Source: Acanthococcus lagerstroemiae
Lineage: Eukaryota > Arthropoda > Insecta > Hemiptera > Eriococcidae
Length of the DNA: 64,000 nt
Assembly (NCBI GenBank): GCA_031841125.1
Contig: CM063112.1
Coordinates: forward strand, 8,830,603-8,894,602
Direction: 5' to 3'
In this document: positions 46,391-58,779 of the stretch, in pieces
Position numbering within the stretch: position 1 is the first letter of the stretch
Layout: every line of letters starts with the position of its first letter
Position numbers and translations under genes: made by a program
The notes under the pieces: generated by a model
Database searches by the model: none
What the model saw: the letters and a program-made list of their open reading frames with translations, nothing else
Told to the model about the DNA's origin: nothing

Positions 46391-48248
46391 ACTCGGGTGT
46401 TTTCAGGTGCCTTAGTTAAACTAGAGGCGAATCTAGTCCGTTTCTTAATGGTTCCACATTTTCACAAAGTTACTGAAATAATTTCCTTTCACAACTGTCA
46501 CCATGGGTACATTTTTCAATCCTGAATTCAGTGGTTGAAAGCCCGAACACACTTAACATTTGAAGTTAGATTAATTTACTCTGTCTAAGTATTGTGGTCA
46601 GCATTCACTTTTAAAGAAACCTCTCGAACACTTTCACATAAACTAGGTACCCCTTCGAAATCGGTTGTATTTTGACAGAGAGGAGTGAAACAGAAATGGA
46701 CAACTATTTTTTCTACACATCATGCTAGCAAGTGGATGACATTTTTGATTCACTTCTAACCATTTGAATAGTAATATCGTATGACACAGCTGTTCGGGAA
46801 TTGAGGGGTTGAAGAAGCTGCCTAACAGCTGAAGGATAATTCAGTCCTCGAATAACCCTAATCTATGTTCAGTCAGGCATTCTGTAAGTATAAGATATTT
46901 CTAAATATTTTCTGAAGGGTTTCTAATTTAAGTGAGATTTCATTTAATAAGCCTTACATGTTGCATGCCTTGTGCCACTGATGCGATACTCGAAAAGGTA
47001 GTTTCCGGGGCTTGGGGTGCGGTGTCTCAGGGGCCACTTTCGCATGCGTGCATCGCCATACGTCCCACTACACCATGTTGCATGCCTTGACTTTGTTCCA
47101 TGATCTGAAGGTAGCTTGGGCTGAGCCAGCCCTTCTTCTCCAAATATTTTTAATGCAGTCGGATGTAAAGAAATGAAAATACACCAGATACGAACTAGAC
47201 AAAAGGGTATTTCAAAAATAAACAGGCCTCTCGTGCTTTATGATATGAAATTTTAAAACATCATTACAAAGGATATGACCCCCCCCCCGCCCCCTGGAAG
47301 CTGGGGCATAGAATTACTCTCAGCAGGCCTCGCAAAGATCTTTCATTTTAGACCTTGCACAACCAGGGGGCAATTCTGATTGCTACATCGTCTTGTTCAG
47401 TTTTAATTTTTCAATGTAATTTTATTAATAATTGAATTAAGGAAAGGAACTAAATCAGAAAATGGTCACCGAATTCGGGTACTGATGGAAGAAAAGGAAA
47501 AAATTGAGGTAACTTATCCATTCACAGCCGAACCGTAACGAGGGGAAGGGCAAATGAAGGCATGTTTACCCGGTAAATTCTCTTGAAATTGGAGCAAAAT
47601 ACAACCCCTTCTGTTTACTCCCTTTTGGAATCAATTTGGCGGTGCCACTGAAACTTGTCGTCCTTAAAATTTTATTTGCTTCTCCTGATACAAGCAGTTA
47701 GTTCCCAAGGTTTTCGAGAAAGTATTCTGAATTTGTGAATCATCATTCATCGGTTTTATGGCTATCAGTGTCACGAATTGCTACTTGCTAATACTTATAA
47801 CCCAATGGAACATGAACCCAAGAAATTTGACAAGTCTCTCGTCTCTCCTCAACAGGAAGGGCAAGCATATTTTACATAACTTGGTTTGATTTTCCTGTTG
47901 CATTCAATCACAGTGTTTCAAATCTGCCAATCCCGTTAACCATAAACAAAATAAAATCTGAAGGCAGAATAATTTAAAAAAAAAAGTAAGACTCGAATAA
48001 AAATAATCATCGTTTTAATAATTATATTCACAAGATGATAACGCCAATTTTATTTCTCCATCAATAACATTTAGATACATTACTTTGGTACATAAAAATT
48101 ACACAATGAAATAAATATATAACAACCAAGCGACCTTATTTACAAAATATACAGTTTTTGTACATGGATCAGTAGTACCTCAAAATTATCATATTATACT
48201 CAGCTAAAAACTCTGCCAAATGGGTTCCTTTCCGGAAATATCCGGCAG
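46391..48248. other. intergenic plus WDR70 3' flank
   Basis: No domain, RNA or repeat recognised. A C-run lies at 47280-47288. The last 250 bases probably include the WDR70 3' untranslated region. Confidence 0.45.
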
Positions 48249-49892
48249 TTAAGTTTTCTTCTTTTTCACAGCAGGCTCCTCATTTTCCGATTCCTCGATT
48301 CGGAAAATAGTCTTCGGCTGTGTTTTTACGTACGCTGGACTCACCCAATAAGGATTTTCAGCCGCTTCTTTCGCATATTTCAAAATTGCTTCTCGAGGGT
48401 CTTGATCATCTTCGACCCTTTTGCTTAATCCTAAATTTCTAATAACATAGGAACTTAGGGTTGAACCTGTAGTTGCAACTCGTCCACCTTGTCCAGATTT
48501 GATAGGCAAATCTGGACGTCTTGACTTCACCGGATCAAGTCGATCCTTCTCCATCTGTTTCCGAACTGATTTCTGTCGATCTTGTCGAAACAGTGGTAGC
48601 GCATGTGGAGTGATGATTTGTTGAACGGACACTGCTTCCATCTGCTTTGATTTCGAAGGCTTCTTCGAAGCGCAAAGTTTTGCACCTTTTGTACTGTCCT
48701 GTCCATAGAATACTTTAACCACACCATTGCCACATCCCACAAATATTTGCTGCAATCTGGGATGCCACAAGGTTTTAATCACGTGTGAGTCCATAACCAC
48801 GAGTTCCTGGACTTTCTGGAACGTACTGACATCGTAGAACAGCAGTTTGCCTTCCTTCTCGCCTCTATCTAAAGACACTCCAGTAATTATTATATTATCT
48901 CGAGGGCTGAACACACAGTCCGTACTGCCGTATCTCGAGAATAAATTATCGACAGTTCTGAGTGGATTTTTAAACATTCGTAAATCCCACAACTTCATGG
49001 TTTCATCTCCTCCTCGAGTGCCGATCAAGTTTCCAGAATAGGAAAATGCTATCCGAGATGTGTCGGTGCCGTTCCTATGCGCATCTCGTATCATTTTTGA
49101 GGCATTTACAAACATTCTTCTTGTATCCCAGAGGGCGAATGACCCATCTTGGCATACACAAGCAATCAATGACGCATCCTTATTGAACGCGCACGTAGTC
49201 GGCGTTGTTTTAAGCCCGTTTTTAGATCTACACTTTATAATACTTTTATGTTGAGTAGAGGAGTTAACATCCCATAACCTCAACGTGCTGTCTTCGGAAG
49301 CAGTGAGAAACTCTTCGCGTATTCTCGGACTCCAACATCCGTCGGTTAGCGGCGAAGTATGCCCTTTGGTTCGCGTCATGTCTGAAATATATTGATCGCC
49401 TTTCACGCACTCCAGCTTCTCGTGTCCGTCACGATCCAAAACTATAGCTTGGGACATACCTGAAATGATCAAAACAGTGTCACCAGTATTCGAGTACGCG
49501 AGCGATTTGATGGGATGGTTACCACACGGATACAACGATCGAAAGCTTTGTAAAGAATGATTCATGCCGACAAAATCCCAAAATTTAACCTCATAATCCA
49601 GAGATCCGGTAGCGAAACGAGTGCCTGTAGGGTCTACAGCTAGTGCAGTAACTGCTTTGCTTCCGTGCCTGAAATCTACTTGATGGGTGATAGGCAGGTT
49701 ATAATACTGCGGCTCATCATCTTCACCTTCATCGGATGATATTCCCATTTTTGACGGTGGAATTGGGGGACCGATCTCATCTTCATCCGAAACGGATGAC
49801 TGATTTTCTAGCGAACTTGACTGAGAAGCACATCCTACAATGCCCTTTGGTATCGATGGGCCACTGCAGTTGTTATCCATAACTAGCAACAT
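48249..49892 (-). CDS. WDR70: WDR70 (gastrulation-defective-like) WD-repeat protein
   Basis: One long exon encodes 547 residues closely matching WDR70. Family blocks visible include IGPPIPP, RHGSKAVTALAVDPTGTRF, DYEVKFWDFVGMN, GDTVLIISGMSQAIVLDRDG, KGDQYISDMTRTKGH, GTDTSRIAFSYSGN, GDETMKLWDLRMF, AKLCASKKPSKSKQ, ITPHALPLFRQDRQKS, KQMEKDRLDPVKSRRPD and YWVSPAYVKTQPKTIF. The WD repeats form a nuclear beta-propeller; the family is linked to chromatin and DNA-damage responses in other organisms. Human WDR70 is 654 residues, and the first roughly 100 (with a conserved KKARTFDLEAMF-type segment) have no counterpart here. An acceptor TTTTCTGCAG precedes the exon at 49910, so either an upstream coding exon was missed or the 5' exon is untranslated. 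Confidence 0.94.
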   Translation of the reverse strand: MLLVMDNNCSGPSIPKGIVGCASQSSSLENQSSVSDEDEIGPPIPPSKMGISSDEGEDDEPQYYNLPITHQVDFRHGSKAVTALAVDPTGTRFATGSLDYEVKFWDFVGMNHSLQSFRSLYPCGNHPIKSLAYSNTGDTVLIISGMSQAIVLDRDGHEKLECVKGDQYISDMTRTKGHTSPLTDGCWSPRIREEFLTASEDSTLRLWDVNSSTQHKSIIKCRSKNGLKTTPTTCAFNKDASLIACVCQDGSFALWDTRRMFVNASKMIRDAHRNGTDTSRIAFSYSGNLIGTRGGDETMKLWDLRMFKNPLRTVDNLFSRYGSTDCVFSPRDNIIITGVSLDRGEKEGKLLFYDVSTFQKVQELVVMDSHVIKTLWHPRLQQIFVGCGNGVVKVFYGQDSTKGAKLCASKKPSKSKQMEAVSVQQIITPHALPLFRQDRQKSVRKQMEKDRLDPVKSRRPDLPIKSGQGGRVATTGSTLSSYVIRNLGLSKRVEDDQDPREAILKYAKEAAENPYWVSPAYVKTQPKTIFRIEESENEEPAVKKKKT

Positions 49893-50329
49893 ATCATGTG
49901 AAGGAAGCGCTGCAGAAAATATACTCGTAATTTAATCGAGAATTGTTACCAGAAACAATTTATTAAAATACCTTGGTTTCATATCATCATATCACTTGTA
50001 GGCTTGTAGCTCGTAAAATAAAACAGATAACAAGCAAAGCACAGAGTCAGTGTTGCCAGATTTAATTATCAAAAATCCATAATAGAATTTTGGATTTACT
50101 GTTCTATTTGGTTTGTGTATTGCAAACACACTTTCCTGGCAGCCGAGGTTAGTCATTTAAAAGTGCTGAAACGGAAAGTTATTGAAATTTAAGAGGTAGA
50201 ATCCTATTTTTATGATATGTCCTGTTCTAGGCATCTTCTGAGTTACAATACGTTTTTGTAACAAATACTACCTGGGCCGTGCAGTATTCTCTTGAACACA
50301 TTGTTTACAACCTCCTTGAGGCCAGAGAT
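49893..50329 (-). other. WDR70 5' flank with a likely 62-bp leader intron
   Basis: On the minus strand CCAAG|GTATTT (49971) and TTTTCTGCAG (49910) bound a 62-base intron similar in size to others here. The upstream piece contains an ATG that would give a short upstream frame ending before the main start. No coding exon for the missing N-terminus is seen. Confidence 0.35.
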
Positions 50330-50815
50330 GAGAAGCTTATTGAAAAAACTTCTCTTCCGCCTTCTGGCTTCCATAATTTTAAAAAGCTTCCAGCTTCCGA
50401 CTTCTTTTAATTTTGTAATTTAAAAACTTCCGGCTTCTGTTATTTCAAAAAACTTCCAGCTTCCGACTTCTAGCTCCCGAAATTTCACTTTATTTCACCT
50501 CTAGCATCTTTTAAGCCTCCCTCCCCCCTCTTCCAAAATAATAAGAAGCACAAAACAAGTTCAAATGAAATAATATATTTAGACTTTGAAGCAACGAGTT
50601 TAAGAGCTCTTTTCTTATAAACAATGACTGACAAATTAGGCCAAATGCTGACTCTGAATTGGAACTTGGAAGCAAAAAGAAGCCGATAAACAAAAGACTT
50701 CTCTTCCAGCTTCTGGCTTCCAACTGGAATTGGCTTCCGGCTACCGGCTTCTCGATTTGAGTCAGGATACATAAAAACTTCCGGCTTCCGGCTTCTGCTT
50801 CCAGCTTCTTTCACA
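50330..50815. repeat. degenerate array of CTTCCGGCTTC words
   Basis: CTTCCGGCTTC, CTTCCAGCTTC and CTTCTGGCTTCC recur at both ends of this stretch (50340-50475 and 50700-50810), separated by about 220 bases of other sequence. The minus-strand frames here (SRKPEVF-like) are translations of the repeat. Confidence 0.7.
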
Positions 50816-52928
50816 TCCCTGCTTGAGGCTAATGCTGATAAACTGACTTAAACTGCTATATTTTACAACAGTGACTCGTCATTAACTTTCGACGGAATTA
50901 AGTCCTTCTCGTCTGAGGGGGAAATAGTTGCAAACAAGATTAGTGTCATTTAAAATTTTATTGGAGATCGATGTTATCAAAGTTGATACACAACCAAATG
51001 AACATGTGTATTTGAAATAGAGAATGAGAAATGAAATGGGACATACCCAATATTGCGAATTCATTTCTTTCTAAGACGGGGGTCAACCGGAAACCTATAA
51101 ATGAACAGCGCTGTTTCTGCGAGTAGTGATCGCAATCGGCTGCAAAGCACAACGTCATACTGAAAAGAAAATGAATAGACAAATCTTTGAATTAGTACAA
51201 ACAATTTCTTTGACAGTTCATGGATGTCAAGATAGGTTTATCCATAAAATTATTCATCACACTGTAAAACTATATTACATGTACAATTTAGTTTCAGTCG
51301 ATATAAGGCACTGCGCATCTGTTCTGGCGGCTAAATAAGAACAGGTTCTGTGGGATGTACATACTAATACTAATAAGCATTTTACAACGGCTGTAAGTCA
51401 CGCAGAGAAGCATACAATAGCTCAAAAGATAGGTGAGGCTTTGGAAATATTTATATACTTTCCATGTGACATGTCAAACACGTTTCCATTTTTTAGGTTT
51501 TTAAGTGAGCTCATAAAGGAATCCAGATTAGTGCTATTAATACTACTACAATACGGCTTCCAAACGATGTTTACCAATAAATCTTACCTGAACTAGATAG
51601 ATATGAAATTATTCTGCCAAATAACTCGAAATATCGCTTTCGAACTCTTTTTTATTCATCCTCAGTTTCAGAAGTGGCCTTCTTTTCAAAATGGTTTGTT
51701 TATATTCGGGAAAGAACCTGTGTGCCCCTTGCATTCACATTGGTAACGGTTACTTACCTGGTCTATTCTTTGATTCTTTCGTGAAAAGATTGCAGAAAAA
51801 CGATAAATTATTGCACATAGATGAGGCTGGACATAATATTTCCTTCTTCGAGCTATATTACTGAAATAATAATGATAACTGATAAGGAGAAATGACAACA
51901 ACTAACTTCCCAAGCTTTCAAAAACTTCCTTCAGCGCAAATCACTATGATCAATACTTCGAATTGTAGCTTATACTCTTCTAAACGCAAAAATAAACTTT
52001 TAACTTCTTAAATATTACAAATTTTGAATATTCTTACCTAATATGGATACCGCTCTTCTCTCTTATGGGAATTTACATGTTAATTTCTTTTGTTTACATT
52101 TCGAAAGAACCAGTGTGCGGGTTGCATCTTCATCTTGAACGGCGACTTACCTGGTCTATAGATGACAGCACTGATCGGGTCTAAATCGGGTCCACCCCCA
52201 GCCAGAAGAATAAAACTGGTCGATATACTGAAGAAAAAAGTTCTAAAGTTATCGAGTAAAAAGTCCTTTTTCACAGGTAAACATTGGATACAAACTTCGT
52301 GGAAAAAATTTCGACAGAAAAAAACTTGCAAATTAGAAATTAGCATATTATTTTTGGAATCCCTACTGATAAAATTGATAATGTTAATGATAATTATCAT
52401 TGTCTCCTTTGAAATCGTGAACTCGTGATTCTACAGAGGATAAATTAATCCTGGGTGAGTTATGGCGTTTTTGCTGAACTTACTTACAGTCACTTATAAC
52501 TCATATTATACGTGAAAGTGGACAACTGATTCGACCAATGCGTTTACTATAAAAAATTACTCCCTTTACTTTGCGAGTTTGTAAGACGTCGTAGGCCATG
52601 GGTCTGATGATTTATCCTATGTGAAACTTTTTCCTTGAAGACGCCAATTGGGTCAAGAACTCCAGCTCCTTATGAATCAGTTTATATGTGTAAGGAGTAC
52701 CAATTACCTTTTCGAGTAAGTCGTCTCGGAGGCAAACAGCCGTAGCAAGGTCTTGAAAACGGTAGCTTTGCCTTCGCGCAGAACTTAATAATGGGTAAAG
52801 ACGGATTGCTGGTCATGTGTGAAATGGAGTCATCCATAGCGGTAACACCTACACGATGACAGACTAGTTTCATGATACTGATTATTTCTTTCGGATTTCA
52901 GGAAAGAATCTCATGAGAATTTAATCTA
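50816..52928. other. intergenic, with a duplicated segment
   Basis: Segments at about 51696-51770 and 52090-52160 resemble each other (TTCGRRAAAGAACC, GTGTGC, TTGCAT, ACTTACCTGGTCTAT). On the minus strand both read GACCAG|GTAAGT, a perfect donor context, so they may be duplicated exon ends of an unknown gene. Nothing else supported. Confidence 0.35.
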
Positions 52929-52975
52929 AGCTTGGAGTAATGGCAGTATCAAAGTTGAGGTTCCTGATGTTGGCT
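52929..52975 (+). ncRNA. possible U4 snRNA 5' fragment (pseudogene)
   Basis: AGCTTGGAGTAATGGCAGTA followed by TCAAAGTTGAGGTT resembles the start of U4 snRNA (AGCTTTGCGCAGTGGCAGTATC..., then TGAGGTT). The similarity fades after about 40 bases and no Sm site or 3' hairpin follows, so at best it is a truncated retro-copy. Chance similarity cannot be excluded. Confidence 0.2.
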
Positions 52976-53199
52976 ACGCGTTCGCAGTGTTCGGTATCTG
53001 TGTCGAGGTGTACAATAAGAATGTGTATGACTCCTGGAGAATACCAACAAAAGAAATACTTGTGCGAAGTAACGAAGTAAGTTCAACATTGATGATTCAA
53101 GATGGACCCTCCTCTGATGGGTCCAGTGGCCTAGCACATTACCAACTCATTCCTTATAATTTCGGGCACACTACTAAGATTCCGTGTGTAGGGTGACTC

Positions 53200-53315
53200 C
53201 ACTGATGATGGCATAACAGCCGAAAGCGCTCTGGAATACAGAAGAAAAAGTGAATTGGCACACCCCACACACGGAATATTACCAAGTTCACTCGCACTCA
53301 GAAATGGACACTAAT
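53200..53315. repeat. third copy of the 42.3-42.8 kb repeat arm
   Basis: GATGATGGCATAACAGCCGA through GAAAAAGTGAATTGGCACAC and ATTACCAAGTTCACTCGCAC matches 42709-42815 with few differences. It shows that the arm is a dispersed repeat and not a local palindrome only. Confidence 0.8.
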
Positions 53316-56300
53316 ACTACTAAGAATTTTTCTCTATTATATTTACGAAAATTTATTTCGTTTTGATTTCCAACCGTTCGCGTTGGCACATTTCTGTCTC
53401 TTTGTGAGCATTTACCATATATGTAAATCAGCATCTCGCAACTCTCAGTGGTCCGTTAGGTCAGGAGGATTGGACAGCGGCTACGCGAGGTCAGAAGCAT
53501 CAATAACTCTATGATGATATGCACTAGCTTGGAGATACTGCGTAGAAACTAACTAACCGGCAGCGAACAGCCGATTCCATTTCGGGAATCCAAGTCAGAG
53601 CACTAGTTCAAGAGCTTTTTCAATGGTCGAAACAACATTCGGATGGTCGTTTGCGTGAACCTGAAGATCGATAATTGTGACAACACCGCGGTAAGTGTCG
53701 AAATCTAGTGACCTAATGCCTGGGTTTTCCGAGTTCTCATTTGATGTGCGAATTATATCTCATAACCAGGAAAACATGAGACTCGAATAACTCTCGAGAC
53801 CTGAAACGCTCCGTGTTAAGACGTCTGTTCGTCTTAATTCCAGGCTTGAATGACAACCCGTCCTATTCAACACCTGCAAATGATGCGTTTCGCCGAAGTC
53901 TTGCCGGAGATTCTCGTCAACAGACGCTCATGAAGTGGAAACTCCCAGCTGGCCTCAACCCAGATGAAGGCGAGCCAGTCATATCGTGAAACTATACATA
54001 CACTTACGTGAGTAACATTGTGGACTTTGTGGTCCTTTTTATTGCTCCTAGTCTTAAATAATACATGAGCCATAAAACTTCGAAACATGAAATATCGATA
54101 AGCCCTATCAGCTAGCGTTTTTTTTAAAAGTTGGAGAGGCAGTTCACATTTTTAATATGCCTGTAGAAAAATCATGTCTTATGTTTGTCTTACTGGAGTT
54201 GTTTTCCTGAGGAGGGCGAGGCGGGGAGGTCAGGTTTTTACTATCAAACTTATATATTTATATTAGCTCACATTTTTTTTTTTTTCTTAAATGGGAAATA
54301 GGGGAGGAAAGATCAGTGCGTTTTTGTCTTTAGCTGGAGTTATTTTGCCCAGGAGAGGGGGGGGGTAGTCAGGTTTTATATCTATGTCGTGTAGCGTTGT
54401 CAGTATACTAAAATCGAAATTATTCTCAGCAGAATTGGAACCGAATGTACCCGGATACACCAGAATCATCACTGCAAGTACACGTTTCTCGCTTGATGGG
54501 CAGTTCGCACTTACTGGAATGGAAAAAGCCAGAGATCAAACTAACCGAAGCACCGCGTACTGTACCGAGACCTTTGCAGCGCTACGTACCCTCAATTCCA
54601 GGCATGAATATCGAATTAGGAATAGTTTTGATATTACCAATTACAGTGTTACGTATTTCTATGCTGAATTTTTCTATTCTTTTGATTGCGGTATCAGACT
54701 TCAAGGGAACATCTGTTCGTTAAGTTGATCGAGCGACAAGATGTTTTAAAATCACATCAAACTACCCAGTCACAATAAGGAACCTGTCTCACGTACAATA
54801 TGCCATAAATAATTTTGTAAAATTAGTAACTTGATAAGACATTCACAGAGTGCTTCTTAAATCACACGCAGTGTCTGACTCAGAGATATGAACGTTTTGC
54901 ACCCTAACCATAGAATTAAAACCTGTACTAACAGTGACTGAGATACGAATATTCTTTTTCTTCCAATACAAAATCAAGCGCATACCAGAAAAGTACTTGA
55001 AGTTTATAGACACATCTTCAACAAAGAATAAAATAACTATATGAAAATTGTACAATTGTTTTATTTTTTAAATCAGCGCACAAACATAACCACATGTTAA
55101 ACAGATTCGCGTACATATGACTATCAGTAATCTTATAAAATGTACAGATTTTAATTTGAATACAAAATAACGTACACATCCGAAGTTCCACCTTCTTTTT
55201 ACCTCTTTCAAACTATAAAATTGTGATCCTTGGAAATTCAAATATTCAATTCTGATCAAATTCTAACAGTTATCAGAAGGAGACTGCCTTCCTTTTCCTT
55301 TCTCTTCTTTCTTCCAAGCTATCATTTAGTCTTCTGCCCATCAATACATAAAAGGAATCATTTAGCACATGAGTGTAATGAGGTCAGTACGTTAGGTGAA
55401 GGGTTTACGTAAATTCTTTTCTTTTTAATCAGTAAGTAACCTTCCCTTCAGTATTCTATACTTTTCTAAAACGTTAGTACACGTTGAAATTATCAGAGGC
55501 GAGGAGAAGCAGAGGCTTCGTTTTGCCACACCGCGATTATACGCATCACATGACATCGATTTTGAAAAACTTGACCATGTATTCATTTTTGAGTAAGTGA
55601 TATGAAAATTAATAGAAACTGTTGCTAAGAACCTGTAACACTCATATGAGGAGTACTTTACACTTCCATCTTTCAGCCATTGACCTGAAGCCTAATCAGA
55701 AACTCCAGTTTCCCATAAATTTTATTTCAGCTTAGAATTCCGAAATCCTTCATCGCCTTGTATCAACATTTCTCTTCGGGGTCGAGATAGTAAAAAACTT
55801 GACAAGCTCAGCAATTTTAATTCGATCACGTTTTATCTCTTAACAATTGAAGTTCCAACAGGAGGCACACCATTAATGTTGCAGTTTATATTATACTAGA
55901 TGATCGTTGATTGAATTTTCGAATCCGGTGTACTTCGGTTGGAACTGAACTAACGTCGCCGTCGATTAGGAACTAGAGAGGTATACAAAACGCTCGGTCC
56001 CGTGAGACTTAATTCGTGAACTCAGTAGAACACATCACGAATTAGGGTCTCAGGGAAAGAGGATTTTGTTTGCGGTGTCTTCGAGTTCGCATCTGCAACA
56101 TAAATGTTATCGTTTGATCAGAGATGTGTCGGGTATGCTTGCAGCAAATAATATGCGCATACAGAATGACGGTAAGATCATTTTCGTGACCAGGTACCGC
56201 CAAATGTTCGCATAATATGAGACCACGGTGAGATTGTTGTTCCCACGGATTTCGTCGGGACTGTTTTTCGTGGACTTGATATCCGATCGCTCCGGTAGGT

Positions 56301-57204
56301 ACAACATTCACTCTGTGTTCACATCAGAACTACCTAAATTACATATCATTAAATACATCCACTCATCAGTCAAGAAGCACAACGGAGAACCGTTGGATTT
56401 TCAACTGAAGGGTGCAGAAATGCAACACTGAAAGTCTCTCAATGGAATCAGAGCAATGTCTGTATACCTGATGGATAAATGTCCCTTTTGTTCTACCTAC
56501 ACATTCGATTGGAGCGGATCATTTTATACACCTTGTCTACAATGCACTTGTTCTTCAATTTATGCATTTTGGTCTGTACTACAGGCTTGTTGCCTCCTAC
56601 CCTAAGCTGAGCATTTGCCCGTAGAAAATTTCATTATTCTTCGATTTCGAGGGGGGAGGGGGTGGAAATCAATATTCTCGATTCTTTCTGCTCGTTTACT
56701 GAAATTTGGAAGTCGAGATCGTTATATTGCCTCCTCCCCCTCGTTAGATCACGTACTGTCTTTAAGGAAAGTGATCATACTGCGGGATAGAGCTGTACTA
56801 CAAGGACAAAAATTGTATCATAAACTGGGGTAACTTCGAATTTATGGGGGAACTCCGGACATTGCCGTTTTTATACATTAAAACTGGAGCATTGGTTTCC
56901 ATTCCACTGTATGACAGCGTATCAAATTTGACACCCTAGTTAACGAAGAAATAGCGCATCTAACCAGTGTATGGCTCCAGTTCTGGCAATGTCTGGCGTT
57001 CTCTCACAAATCCGAAGCAACCCCAATTTACAGTATCTCAGTTCACACGCTCTCGGATGCAAACATTACAATGAATTCTGAGATCGTGAGACTGACCTAA
57101 ACTCCAAATGATTCTTACAATTTGTTCAGATGAAATACTGAAATCAGCAAGAGGAATAGGCAGGTTCATGAAGTTTTCTGAGTAAGCGAAGGTAAGTAGG
57201 TAAT
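53316..57204. other. intergenic, nothing firm
   Basis: About 3.9 kb. Around 54120-54380 two similar T-rich/G-rich segments (GGAGTTRTTTT then GGGG..GTCAGGTTTT) look like a diverged duplication. The short overlapping frames at 54384-54728 have no domain. No RNA gene seen. Confidence 0.45.
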
Positions 57205-57660
57205 TAGTCGATCGATTTTGGCCTAAAATTAGGTAGCCATTAGCTAGCTAATGAGACCACGTTAGCTGTTAGGAAGCTAGTCGTTTGGAAACATTAGCAT
57301 TTAGCTAAGTTTTTAGCCCTTTCTCACCAACACGTAATTAGGGCTGCTTAGCTGAGCCGAAACTTTTAGCCGTTAGCCGATCGAGCCGATCGATTTTGGC
57401 TTAAAATTAGCTAGCTAATGAGATCATGTTAGCTGTCAGATGAAGCCAGTCGTTTGGAAACATTAGCATTTGGCTACGTTTTAGCCCTTCCTCACCAACA
57501 CGGGCTGCTTAGCTAAGCCGAAGCTTTTAGCCGTTAGCCGATCGATTGTCGCTTAAAATTAGCTAGCTGATGAGACCACGTTAGCTGTTAGTCGAAGCCA
57601 ATCGTTTGGAAACGTTAGCTTTTAGCTAAGTTTTTAGCCATTCTGACTGGCTAAGTAGCC
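57205..57660. repeat. three-copy tandem repeat rich in TTAGCTAGC words
   Basis: Units start near 57208, 57385 and 57537 with CGATCGATTTTGGCTTAAAA. Each continues with TTAGCTAGCTAATGAGACCA, CGTTAGCTGTTAG, GTCGTTTGGAAACATTAGC, TTTAGCTAAGTTTTTAGCC and GGCTGCTTAGCTGAGCCGAA. Unit length is about 150-177 bp. Non-coding. Confidence 0.88.
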
Positions 57661-58779
57661 CTGAGTAAAAGACCGTAGCGACGGGTGAGGGCGCTTCAAC
57701 AGCGTTCTTTCTAGAGAATCTTTCTAACTCTCCTAGACTTTTGTAAAGCTTGGCAGATGTTAACACTTGTACAAGACACGCTGAGACAGTTCAAAACTCG
57801 GTCACGTACGACCAAATGGATTTTTTTTCTAGACTTGAAAAATCACTGCAAGGTCCGGTCTGTTTAAAAGTTTTCTTGCATGCTTAAGATTCTGTAAGAC
57901 TCGTATAGAAATCTAAGATTCTATAAGACTCGTATAAATCTAAGATTCCTTAATATTTGCAGAGACTCTTCTAAACTTGTTCGAAACCCTGTAGGGTTCT
58001 TGTTCAGGACCTGACTCGATTTATTAGTCGTCTAAAATTTATTGAGGCTTGTCAAAACTCCATCCAAATTACTACTTTCCAAGATTCTTTTATGCTAACT
58101 CAAGTCACCTCAAGACTGGCTTCAGACTCTTCAATATTCTTCCAAACTTGCATTCAATACTCGCCAATACTGCCCAAAATACACTGAGAACCTATAATCA
58201 CTTAACGACTCTTCAAGACTCGCTTGATGAAGCTCTTTCCAGAGACTTCATTAAAACTCAACACATTACAAACTTCGTTTTTAAGTAGAATTCCTTAGAA
58301 TTCGTTGAGACTTCTTAGGCCTCGCTTAAGGCTCTTGAAGATTTTCTAAAGACTATGTTTTACGCTTCCAGTCGTGTTTAAAACACATTTAAGACGTCTG
58401 ACATTCCTCATGATAATTTGATAACCTCCTATCACTGTTAGATCCTCCCCCCCCCCCCAATTCAACCATTTTTAAAGCACTTTGAATCACCTAAAATCTT
58501 TTTCTCTGGGCGGGGCAACTGCCGCCGATGTTCTCTCCATGTATACGCGCTTGGAAAGTTCTCAAATGTACAGTTCCGAATTTGATTAACAATTTAACAA
58601 AATTTCACGGTATTCAGTAGTTTTCTCTCTAAGGAAACGGCTAGGCAACTGTAGTTATTTTTCTGAAATTAACTGAATTGTACAGTGCAGTGTTGTTTCG
58701 AAGGAGCAAGTCACAATACCAAAATACGTAGACAGGGGTACGAATTCGCAAAAAAAAAACCGGCTGACAGCCAGATTTG
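57661..58779. other. intergenic, enriched in AAGACTC words
   Basis: Frequent AAGACTCGT, AAGATTC and GAGACTCTTC words suggest a very degenerate simple array. A C-run lies at 58448-58458. The open frame at 58049-58288 is built from these words. Confidence 0.45.

Noticed and set aside
54384..54728. Overlapping frames as a small gene
   Set aside because: Two frames overlap, neither shows a domain, and no splice or codon bias supports one over the other.
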